Shown piece by piece: positions 44,601-54,007 of a stretch of 64,000 nt of DNA (the stretch's first letter is position 1; every line of letters begins with the position of its first letter). A model generated the notes under the pieces. The model searched no databases. It worked only from the letters and a program-made list of their open reading frames with translations, and was not told the origin of the DNA. The position numbers and the translations under genes were made by a program. The stretch is taken from positions 193,764 to 257,763 of the forward strand of contig CABFPE010000201.1 of NCBI GenBank assembly GCA_900660155.1, in the 5' to 3' direction. The DNA is from Hofstenia miamia (lineage: Eukaryota > Xenacoelomorpha > Acoela > Hofsteniidae).

Positions 44601-46072
44601 CTTGAGGCAGGGGCACAACAGGCCTTACTACAAATACAGGACAGGACAGTTGTTTTGTGGTTGTGATTGCTTACCTCACATTTGATGAAGTCAATTTTGT
44701 ATAAGTCTTTTAGTCACTGTTGCTAGTAAGCATATCATACAAGTATTCACCCAAAAGTTAAAGAGAATTTCGACGAGGATTACTATTATTTCATCTTGTG
44801 AACAGCTTAAATAATATCCATTAATTTATGTCCCAAATAGATTTGGTGTTCCAAATTGACAACACAAATGCATCATTTGTAAAACATAAACAGACTCTAT
44901 TGATTTTAATTTGTAAATTGTAAAAGACACCAAGAAACTTTGAATCACATCGGCGCCGCACATCTTTCTCAATGAGGGCAAGTTTCTTTGGACAATGCTG
45001 TTTTTCCATATAGTATGTAATCATAGGATTTGTTCAGAATTTAAGCATCAATATTTCTAATTTTATGTTATTTTTATGAAAAATTTGATCAAGTTACAAA
45101 CTTTTCATTCTGACTTCAAATTGTTTGTTAGATTTCCAAGAATGATATTCTAACAGAATTCATTGCTGTGAATCCGTAAACAGTGGCAAGAGGAAATCTA
45201 AATGTCTGATAGAAAAATTCAAGGGAAATTTCATCCTATAATGAAAAAATAACCCTTTCTGTGAAAAATCAAAAATATATCTTAAATAATACCAACATTA
45301 TTTTGTAATCAAGTGTTCAGAAACTCTTCATGATGCTTGAGAGGTCTAATCAATAAACTTAATGTTAGCTCTCAAATTGATGGTATTCACGGTTTAAGCT
45401 AGTTATTAGCGTGCGCAAAGGGGACACATTGGAGTGCCCAAGTCAAATTTTTAAAATTTATTTTGCTTGGTTAATTCAAAAATTGTTTAGCAAATATTAA
45501 ACAAATTTATAAACTAATGCTATGACATGCAAGTTTAGAGTCTATTGTCTTGAAAAATCCTGTGTGCGCCCTTGAGGTAGACATCCTCTAAGAAAAACAA
45601 TCTGTACGAATAGGGTCTAAATAACAGCTAGTGAACATGTTTGTTAAGTGAATAACTGTCGCAGAAATTAAAATCAGTAAACTTTCGAGAAAATTATGTA
45701 CAAAGTAATTATATTTCCAAGGTGTCAAATTGACGGCTTCATCATTTCTAGTCTTTAAGCCATAAGGAATTCTTTAAAAATCCCTCTTTAAATTTATACA
45801 TGTGATGAAAAATTTGAAAAATGGATTTGTTGTTTTACAAATTTAGTACCACTAAGAAATCTCAAGTATTGCCCTATATCAATGGATAATAAGCAAATAA
45901 CAGCAGGCAAAATTTGAAAAATTTCCAAAAATTAAATTTTATTAGAAATAATTTACTACAAGCAACATATTACTGAGTATTATGAGTGTTTCCATAAATA
46001 TCTAAGTTTCCTCATTATTATTTGTAATCACTTGTACGTTAATAACTAAATAAATGTCAACAAATTGCTTAT
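41601..46072. other. Intergenic, no gene supported
   Basis: Several short frames (for example 42588-42776, 42840-43136, 44256-44453) have no recognisable domains or splice context. TA tracts occur at 41891-41910 and 43816-43842. Otherwise AT-rich without clear element ends. Confidence 0.4.
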
Positions 46073-46086
46073 ACAAATAGGAAGTT
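46073..46086 (+). promoter_or_regulatory. Shared upstream motif ACAAATAGGAAGTT (gene 2)
   Basis: Identical over 14 bp to the sequence before gene 1 (29022-29035). The AAATAGGAAGT core ends 25 bp before the ATG at 46111. Confidence 0.5.
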
Positions 46087-46110
46087 GTAATAGATATAAA
46101 CAATTGAAAA

Positions 46111-47736
46111 ATGCATACGATTCAATCAGTTGCTCTCTTGATTTTTCACATCGCATTTGTTTCTACATATGATATCTCTGAAGGGTGTGTTTTTCTCACA
46201 AATGATAGCAGAATCGACATCAGCCTTAGCAACAAAGCATGCAAAGGAGAGGAAAATGTTCTAGCTGAAGGGAGGTTGACTCACACAATCAATGAAACTG
46301 GCTGGTTACTTCTGAACATAACAAGTGTGGAATCCAAATCAGACGAACTCCAAGCTTACGGGGCTGGATATTTTGAAGGTTACACAACGAAGGAATACAT
46401 CTTGGCTTATGTTGAAAGCAATCCACTAGTAATTGAACCAAAAACAAAAGTGTTTTTAGAAAATAATTTGAAGTATATTTACCAACAGATTTCCTTAAAA
46501 GGAGACATCGATGACTATTGGAGACAAGTAAATCTGATAATGTATCAGATTGCTGGAATGCAAGCGGGATATTCTGGGTTTTCTGGACCACTATCAAACA
46601 CAGTTTCCGCCACAGATTTAATATGGCTGCTTGTTGTTCAAGAAGACATTGGAAACATTAATGCAAAATACAATCTCAAGAATAGAGATAACGTCAACGA
46701 GGGAAGATGCAGTTCTTTAATTAAAATTGTAGATGACGATTTGTTTTTCAGTCATACAACATGGTCAGAATTCCAAACCATGATTAGGTTAATTAAAAGT
46801 TACAAATTGAACTTTCACATGACAAACTCTAAATTAGTACCTGCTACACAGATATCAATGTCATCTTATCCTGGAGTTATTGAGTCGATCGATGATTTCT
46901 ACATTACAAATCAAAAAATTGCTTTAATGGAAACAACTAACGGGTTTTACAACAATACATTGTACGAATACATTGTTCCACAATCGCTACCATTCGGGTT
47001 AAGAGTCGTTGTTTCACTACGATTGGCTTCAACTGCGGCAGAATGGTCACAATATTTCGGTGAGCAGAACATGGGTACATACAATTGTCAATGGATGTGT
47101 GCAGACTACAAACAGCTTAAGCCTGGAGAAGAAATGACTGGATTGCTATACATTTTAGAACAAAATCCAGGACAGATTGTAGCAAAGGATATGACTGACT
47201 TCCTTACTGGAGGGCCCAAATACTGGTCAAGCTACAATATACCATTTTTCCCATCTGTCTATGATAATGCGGGGTTTCAGGAGCAGTACAACAAAAATGG
47301 TAACTATTTTTCACACAGCGAATGTCCACGTGCAAGAATTTTCAGGCGCAATGTGACAGATGTCGTCGATCTAGACTCCAACATTGCACTAATGCGGTAC
47401 AATAACTTCCAACATGATCCACTGGCGATATGTGATTGCAAGCCTCTTCCATACAGTGGAGAAAACGGAATTGCAGCTAGGAGCGATTTAAATCCTAGCA
47501 ACCAAGTGTGCAAGCTGTCTTTTGAAGAAGCTCGGTGCCATGGTGCTACAGACCTTAAGGTTGTTAATCAAGACATGATGAACAAAGTTTCATACAAAGC
47601 CATCTCAGGTCCAACTCGCGTTCAGCAACCAGTGTTTGACTGGTCTACCACTGAATATGGCTGCAAAGGTGTTCCTCATAATTTGCAACCTGTGAAGTTT
47701 GATTTTGACTATATCATTACAGAATTTGAACAATAA
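46111..47736 (+). CDS. Phospholipase B-like protein 2 of 3 (secreted/lysosomal)
   Basis: 541 residues in one uninterrupted frame. A signal peptide covers about residues 1-19 (MHTIQSVALLIFHIAFVSTY). The same family blocks occur as in the 29 kb gene: GYFEGYTT, MQAGYSGFSG, GRCSSLIKI with presumed nucleophile Cys200, SYPGVIESIDDFYIT, MGTYNCQWMCADYK, YWSSYNIPFFPSVY, FRRNVTDV, AARSDLNP and GPTRVQQPVFDWS. From residue 12 to about residue 359 it is nearly identical at DNA level to gene 3 (about six differences in 1043 bp by eye). The last third, signal peptide and both flanks differ much more. Intronless. AATAAA at 47855. Likely a lysosomal or secreted lipid- or amide-hydrolase, matured by self-cleavage before Cys200. 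Confidence 0.93.
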   Translation: MHTIQSVALLIFHIAFVSTYDISEGCVFLTNDSRIDISLSNKACKGEENVLAEGRLTHTINETGWLLLNITSVESKSDELQAYGAGYFEGYTTKEYILAYVESNPLVIEPKTKVFLENNLKYIYQQISLKGDIDDYWRQVNLIMYQIAGMQAGYSGFSGPLSNTVSATDLIWLLVVQEDIGNINAKYNLKNRDNVNEGRCSSLIKIVDDDLFFSHTTWSEFQTMIRLIKSYKLNFHMTNSKLVPATQISMSSYPGVIESIDDFYITNQKIALMETTNGFYNNTLYEYIVPQSLPFGLRVVVSLRLASTAAEWSQYFGEQNMGTYNCQWMCADYKQLKPGEEMTGLLYILEQNPGQIVAKDMTDFLTGGPKYWSSYNIPFFPSVYDNAGFQEQYNKNGNYFSHSECPRARIFRRNVTDVVDLDSNIALMRYNNFQHDPLAICDCKPLPYSGENGIAARSDLNPSNQVCKLSFEEARCHGATDLKVVNQDMMNKVSYKAISGPTRVQQPVFDWSTTEYGCKGVPHNLQPVKFDFDYIITEFEQ

Positions 47737-47854
47737 ATTTTCTTAAGTGTTTTAAAAACTTTGATATTTACGAAAATTGATTCATATCATAGATTACAAT
47801 TTGAATTATAATTATATATTTGTTCGTAATATTGTTGTACAATTGGTATACGTG

Positions 47855-47860
47855 AATAAA
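47855..47860 (+). terminator. AATAAA polyadenylation signal, gene 2
   Basis: Canonical hexamer about 120 bp after the stop codon of gene 2. Confidence 0.6.
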
Positions 47861-47890
47861 CAAATATTATATTAACAACACAAATCATAT

Positions 47891-47945
47891 GTATATATAT
47901 ATATATATATATATAGGGTGATTGGAAAGTAACGCCCGACTTTTA
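47891..47945. repeat. (TA)n tract followed by a lone transposon-like end
   Basis: A TA tract (47891-47914) runs into AGGGTGATTGGAAAGTAACG, which has the look of a mariner-type terminal repeat next to TA. No inverted partner was found within the window. Confidence 0.4.
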
Positions 47946-48299
47946 ATTTCATATCAAGTGGTTAAATGTCGGATTTTTGAAAGTAAAAGAAGCATGATAT
48001 TAAGAATAAAGAATGTATTAAACTTGTCACAAAGAAGTTAATGAGATGCTTGCTTCTATTAATTTCTCTTATTTTTTGCTTTGCAATTGAGAAAATATTT
48101 CAATGGAAAGCCATCATCAGTTTCTACACCAGGGTCTTTCGTTTTTGAACTTTCCTGGAATTGAGTATTACGTTTTGCCTATGATAGAAGTAATTGAAAT
48201 TGTTCGATTGTTTTTCGCAATGATTAATTTTTTTTCTTAAAAATAGGAGTAACATGGACAAGTAACTACTTGATATGTATTCGTTAAATATACTATTTA

Positions 48300-48640
48300 A
48301 GGAACAAGATATATTACCATGATTTTTATTGGAAAAATCTGATATGTAAACAACAATGGACCCAAAACAGATCCTTGTGGTAGGTAAGCCCCTTTGAATA
48401 TCACAGTTTGCTTTCCACATTCGCAATACACACCAAAAATTTTTTATAGTATAACTAGCTAGTCAGCCAGTTAATCAGTCCAAGTGGTAAATGAAGCAAC
48501 TTTAACTTCTGAATAAGAATTTTGTATGAAATAGTGTCAAGGCTTTCGAAAAATCAAGTGATTGCACAATGACACCTTCTACATCAGAACACTCTAATTT
48601 GGTTGAAATAATGTTGGATTTACATGTTCTACATATGTGT
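48300..48640 (-). mobile_element. LINE reverse-transcriptase palm fragment
   Basis: On the - strand, from about 48630, frames read VEGVIVQSLDFSKALT, then LINWLTSYTIKNF and GLPQGSVLGPLLFTY near 48385-48340. These are palm blocks of a CR1/Jockey LINE reverse transcriptase. Frame changes separate them. The ADD active-site block beyond LLF is not preserved. Confidence 0.65.
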
Positions 48641-51600
48641 TGTTGAAATTTTACTTCTTTATTTGCCATGCTTCTCTAATTCACAAATTTTGAATTATTT
48701 GCAATATTAGTTATAAGCTAAAACTAAATGCTTGCCTCTATAAAGTAAAATAAAAAAGTATTTCCTTCAGTGACTTAAAAGTGTTGCTTCTTGAAGATGT
48801 GTTAATTCATGAAAAGTGATTGACTGGATTTGCCAAAATATTTGACTTACTAAATTTCGGAAACTTCATTCAATGTTCTTCTATAACTTACATCTAGTTT
48901 TGTTTGTTGTTCATACAAAATTCCTTAAATAGATTGCGCGATCTGCCTGGATTTCAGCCATAAATCAAGACATTTTCATGAATTTCCTATGAGATTAACT
49001 GGCATTGAAAGTCACTCACCATCATCTTCAAACAACACAAGCGGGGCCCGTGAAAATTGATCAAAAAGATTTGACAATTTGTTTGCTTCGGCGGCAGAAA
49101 GAAAAGATCATACATTTCAAGTTTGAAACAGTTCCAATGTTTTTTAAGGGTTGGACCATTTTCTTTGTCAGTCCGCAAACAGAAACTCATACTGCAGATC
49201 TCTCAGAGAATTACTTCAATGCATCCCTTAAAATTACTTCGTAAATTTGGTATCTGCAAGCAAGCAACAGTAATGGATTCTTAAGTTTCTTTTCAAGATA
49301 TATATATGGCTAACAGGTTTGCTATTCGTAGAATTCAGCATCATTCTATCATTTTAAACATTGTTGATTGTTAAATGCCAATGCTGTTCAAAATTTCGGA
49401 AACTCCAATTAATTTTGCGCTGAGAGAATTGTCCCCAATCAAGCAATTGATCATTTCTGCTATTCTATCAATCTTTAGACCTATTTTTTGAAATCAAGAC
49501 TACTGCCTGAAAATATAAATGTAGAGGAAAAATAATTTATCTGCGCAGTTCTTAGAGAAATTGGACTAAATTGAAGAGTATAACTAAGCACAACTAAAAA
49601 ACAAAGTTTTTGAAACACACCAATATAAATGTACAATTCAAGCAACGTAGTACCCACTAGATTTGGGCACCAGCCGGCTGAGCCGCCTCCGCCGACATAT
49701 TTTAGGTAGCCAGCCGATTGATAACCAAATTTTGTGGACCGAACGAATTTTTGCTGTTATGATTTGTTATTCTACACGAACAATTTTAGTCTAAATTTAT
49801 GAAATAAAATTATTAAAAATATGATTATCATGGAGCTATCGTGCTTACAGAATGGTATGTATAAACTGTGTCGATGCGTATTCTCATTGGATTGACTTCC
49901 CAATCTACATCGATGTAATTATTATTTAATTCACAAAGTCCAATTGTCTTGCTTACTACAAAGGATATTTTTTTGAAGAGTTAATCGTTTTAATTTAACG
50001 CTGATATGCAAGTATGCAAAAGAAATGTCTACATAATGACATGTGTTTTTTTTAACATAAACAATTATGTTAAACTAGCTAATTTTAAATTTAGCAATAG
50101 AGATTTACTTTGAAAACGAACACAATTATAGATTAAAATTGTTTATTTATCTTTGAAGTTGATAGTTACTAGAAAGTTGGACAATTATTTCTCCGACAAA
50201 AAAGTTGGCAGGAGCACCCTGCTAAAAGAACAACTTTTGTCATTTAATTACTTAAGGACTAAATTTGGCGAAAGAGGTGCTACACGAACAACTTTTGTCA
50301 CCAATTTTAGTTGGTCAGAACGAACAACTTTAGTCTAGATAATTACTCCCGATTTTAGTTGGGGAAGTGGGGTGCTACGCGAACGATTTTTGTTGGCCAA
50401 CAAAAATTAGTTACAAAAGTTTTTCTCGTAGCATGGCCTTAAAACTATATCAAGACAAACGAAATGTGTCATAAAAAAGAACTGATTCTGAATTTGATAA
50501 ACCTTACTTTACAGAAATTTTTTATGGTTGTGAATGAAAATCACGCTTTCTATGTGTATCAAATCATGGTGAAAATAGTGGACACCTTTTTGCACTCTAA
50601 TCAGAAATATGAAATTAGCATAATTTTAGTTCAATGTGAGAAACATTAATAAACTTATTAGTGGTAAGTAATTCTACGGGTGACTGTAATTACAATTATA
50701 AGATTAAGAACTTCGTCTGATTCATCGCATTCTAGGTTGCTGTAAGTGGCAAGTTAAGAGGTAAAGCACCTCAACAATTATATTTGACTACTCACATGCA
50801 CAACGACGTAATAGATCAAAAAACACGCTGAACAATAAATGATTATAATTTATATTGGCAGGCACTGGAAAGTGGGGCAGCCAGAAAAAATATTTGTGGA
50901 GTCAAATATTTGATGAGTTCAAGAGAGTGACAAAGTGTTGGTTTTAAGTCACAGCCCTCTGATGTAGAAGCCCATAGACACAAAAACGTATAAGTAATGA
51001 TATAATTGTCTACACATTTTAATGTATTTTCAACAAGGGCTCAACTTTGGTATCCAAACTTAGAAAATTTGGTGGGGAATGGCCCTTTCGCCCCCTGGCT
51101 ACACTTATGGCTCTGAAATATATTAATAATCTTTAGGGATGGGTTTGGAAATGTATTTCAATTTAGTTAAATGCACTCATCTATTAATTGTTTTTTGTTG
51201 ATGAGACTTTTGAAATGTTGTTTTGTATTAATTAATTAGCACGTCTAGATATTCTGCGTCATTGGACACATTGATGTCCCTGCTAACCCTTGCCTTTTTA
51301 CTGCTTCTCATGATTCCATTTGGAAATGGCAACAAAGTTCTTTATAAATTTCTGCTTCTCTTGGTACTGCTACTGCTCACTTTGCTCTAATTTACATGCA
51401 ATTTTTTATTTGTTCTGCAAGGATATGTTAAGCAACCTTTAATCATGTTGATCCTCGCCTCAACTCTTCCAGCACCTCATCATATAATCTTTCATATCTG
51501 AGCTTCTTCTTCTATTACATTCAAATGCTGTTCTGTTCTGCTCCACTGTTCACTAATTATTATATTATTACTATTATTATTACTAGAATGTCAGCTCTCG

Positions 51601-52354
51601 ATTAGCGCAGTCAGTTTGTTTCGTTGTCACAGATGCAATTCGCAAATTGTTGCTTGGCGGTGCCACCCCCTCGATGCAGCAAGCGCATTTGTAAAAATCA
51701 AATTTAAAACAGCAATACCATATTTTTGCTAGCCTAGATCAAGAAAACAACACTGACGTTCTCCTATTTCTGTCTAAAACTATTCTCTATACACGGCACT
51801 CGGAAAAAAAACATCATTGAGTTCTTACCCTGCATCCACAGCACCTCAAAAGCAAGTGACTGTCGCTTCATCACGTGTTTTTTCAGCCTCCACATTCATA
51901 TACTTTCCGAGAATGTTGTCTGCACAACGAATGCAAACAAAATCAAGTATTCAAGTACTCATAAATATATCAAAGCTGGAACAGCCATCCATGCACGAGT
52001 ATATGTCGAGGGCTGACCCGTTTTCCATCCTGCTCTCATTGGTATTCCTAATACAGCACGAGCCTGTTGATTTGGTGCATGGTTTTCAAATTCATATCTA
52101 CATTTAAAGTGTTAAACACGAAGTAAAATAAAAGAGTAAATTGCAAAAATTTAAAAAAACATGTATGTATTTTAAGCCATCTCAGAGCTGTCTAATAGAA
52201 GTGATGCGGTGATTACTAGGTCTATAAATATAAATCAATCCATGTAACGTTATGAAGATTTTGCAATTTTTGAAATTTCTTTCTACTATGTAAACCTATG
52301 TTAACCTTCAGGCATTCTACTTCCTTGAAAAATTCGTAAAATAGTTATATATAG
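48641..52354. other. Intergenic, old repeats only
   Basis: Between 49740 and 50440 the motif GCTAC(A/G)CGAAC(A/G)A-TTTTTGT recurs several times, as in the subterminal region of a DNA transposon, but both ends could not be paired. A lone end related to the 10762 MITE lies at about 51063-51110. Short frames here have no recognised domain. Confidence 0.4.
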
Positions 52355-52366
52355 TAAATAGGAAGT
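52355..52366 (+). promoter_or_regulatory. Shared upstream motif TAAATAGGAAGT (gene 3)
   Basis: The core ends 15 bp before the ATG at 52382. A TATATATA sequence lies a few bases upstream (52346-52353). Confidence 0.5.
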
Positions 52367-52381
52367 CGTATTCAATTGAAA

Positions 52382-54007
52382 ATGCTAACAAACCAATTGG
52401 TTTGTCTCGCTATATTTCACATCGCATTTGTTTCTACATATGATATCTCTGAAGGGTGTGTTTTTCTCACAAATGATAGCAGAATCGACATCAGCCTTAG
52501 CAACAAAGCATGCAAAGGAGAGGAAAATGTTCTAGCTGAAGGGAGGTTGACTCACACAATCAATGAAACTGGCTGGTTACTTCTGAACATAACAAGTGTG
52601 GAATCCAAATCAGACGAACTCCAAGCTTACGGGGCTGGATATTTTGAAGGTTACACAACGAAGGAATACATCTTGGCTTATGTTGAAAGCAATCCACTAG
52701 TAATTGAACCAAAAACAAAAGTGTTTTTAGAAAATAATTTGAAGTATATTTACCAACAGATTTCCTTAAAAGGAGACATCGATGACTATTGGAGACAAGT
52801 AAATCTGATAATGTATCAGATTGCTGGAATGCAAGCGGGATATTCTGGGTTTTCTGGACCGCTATCAAACACAGTTTCCGCCACAGATTTAATATGGCTG
52901 CTTGTTGTTCAAGAAGACATTGGAAACATTAATGCAAAATACAATCTCAAGAATAGAGATAACGTCAACGAGGGAAGATGCAGTTCTTTAATTAAAATTG
53001 TAGATGACGATTTGTTTTTCAGTCATACAACATGGTCAGAATTCCAAACCATGATTAGGTTAATTAAAAGTTACAAATTGAACTTTCACATGACAAACTC
53101 TAAATTAGTACCTGCTACACAGATATCAATGTCATCTTATCCTGGAATAATTGAATCTATCGATGATTTCTACATTACAAATCAAAAAATTGCTTTAATG
53201 GAAACAACTAACGGGTTTTACAACAATACATTGTACGAATACATTGTTCCACAATCGCTACCATTCGGATTAAGAGTCGTTGTTTCACTACGATTGGCTT
53301 CAACTGCGGCAGAATGGTCACAATATTTCGGTGAGCAGAACATGGGTACATACAATTGTCAATGGATGTGTGCAGACTACAAACAGCTTAAGCCTGGAGA
53401 AGAAATGACTGGATTGCTATACATTTTAGAACAAAATCCAGGACAGATTGTAGCAAAAGATATGACTGCCTTTTTGACTTCAGGCCCGAAATATTGGTCA
53501 AGCTACAATATACCATTTTTTCCATCAATTTACGAGATTTCTGGGTTTCAGGAGCAGTACAACAAAAATGGTAACTATTTTTCACACAGTGAGTGTCCAC
53601 GTGCAAAAATTTTCAGACGGAACGTGACAGATGTCGTAGATCTAGACTCCAACATTGCACTAATGCGGTACAATAACTTCCAACATGATCCACTTTCTAA
53701 ATGTGATTGCAAGCCTCTGCAATACAGCGGATATTTTGGGATTGCAGCAAGAAGTGACTTGAACCCGAGCAATCAAGTGTGTAGTTTATCATTTGAAGAA
53801 GCTCAATGTATGGCTGCTACAGACCTTAAAGTTGTCAATCAAGACATGATGAACAAAGTTTCATATAAAGCCATCTCAGGACCAACCAGAATGCAACAAC
53901 CAGCTTTCGATTGGTCAACTACGAAATATGCATGCAAAGGTGTTCCTCATAAATTGCAGCCAATCAGATTTGACTTCGATTTTATCATTGCTGAATTTCA
54001 ACAATAA
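52382..54007 (+). CDS. Phospholipase B-like protein 3 of 3 (secreted/lysosomal)
   Basis: 541 residues from the ATG at 52382. An in-frame TTG six bases earlier (52376) is not needed, since the ATG gives the same length and signal-peptide layout as gene 2. The signal peptide is MLTNQLVCLAIFHIAFVSTY. The mature part has all family blocks, with presumed nucleophile Cys200 in GRCSSLIKI, SYPGIIESIDDFYIT, MGTYNCQWMCADYK, YWSSYNIPFFPSIY, AARSDLNP and GPTRMQQPAFDWS. 52415-53457 is nearly identical to the gene 2 tract 46144-47186. The 3' third is clearly diverged but retains short identical islands. Intronless. No perfect AATAAA close to the stop. Same inferred role as its neighbours. Confidence 0.93.
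   Translation: MLTNQLVCLAIFHIAFVSTYDISEGCVFLTNDSRIDISLSNKACKGEENVLAEGRLTHTINETGWLLLNITSVESKSDELQAYGAGYFEGYTTKEYILAYVESNPLVIEPKTKVFLENNLKYIYQQISLKGDIDDYWRQVNLIMYQIAGMQAGYSGFSGPLSNTVSATDLIWLLVVQEDIGNINAKYNLKNRDNVNEGRCSSLIKIVDDDLFFSHTTWSEFQTMIRLIKSYKLNFHMTNSKLVPATQISMSSYPGIIESIDDFYITNQKIALMETTNGFYNNTLYEYIVPQSLPFGLRVVVSLRLASTAAEWSQYFGEQNMGTYNCQWMCADYKQLKPGEEMTGLLYILEQNPGQIVAKDMTAFLTSGPKYWSSYNIPFFPSIYEISGFQEQYNKNGNYFSHSECPRAKIFRRNVTDVVDLDSNIALMRYNNFQHDPLSKCDCKPLQYSGYFGIAARSDLNPSNQVCSLSFEEAQCMAATDLKVVNQDMMNKVSYKAISGPTRMQQPAFDWSTTKYACKGVPHKLQPIRFDFDFIIAEFQQ

Noticed and set aside
51817-52107. 96-codon + strand frame before phospholipase gene 3
   Set aside because: The frame starts without an ATG context I can defend, has no recognised domain and lies in old repeat-like DNA.
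52376-52381. TTG at 52376 as start codon of phospholipase gene 3
   Set aside because: The ATG six bases downstream gives the same length and signal-peptide layout as gene 2.
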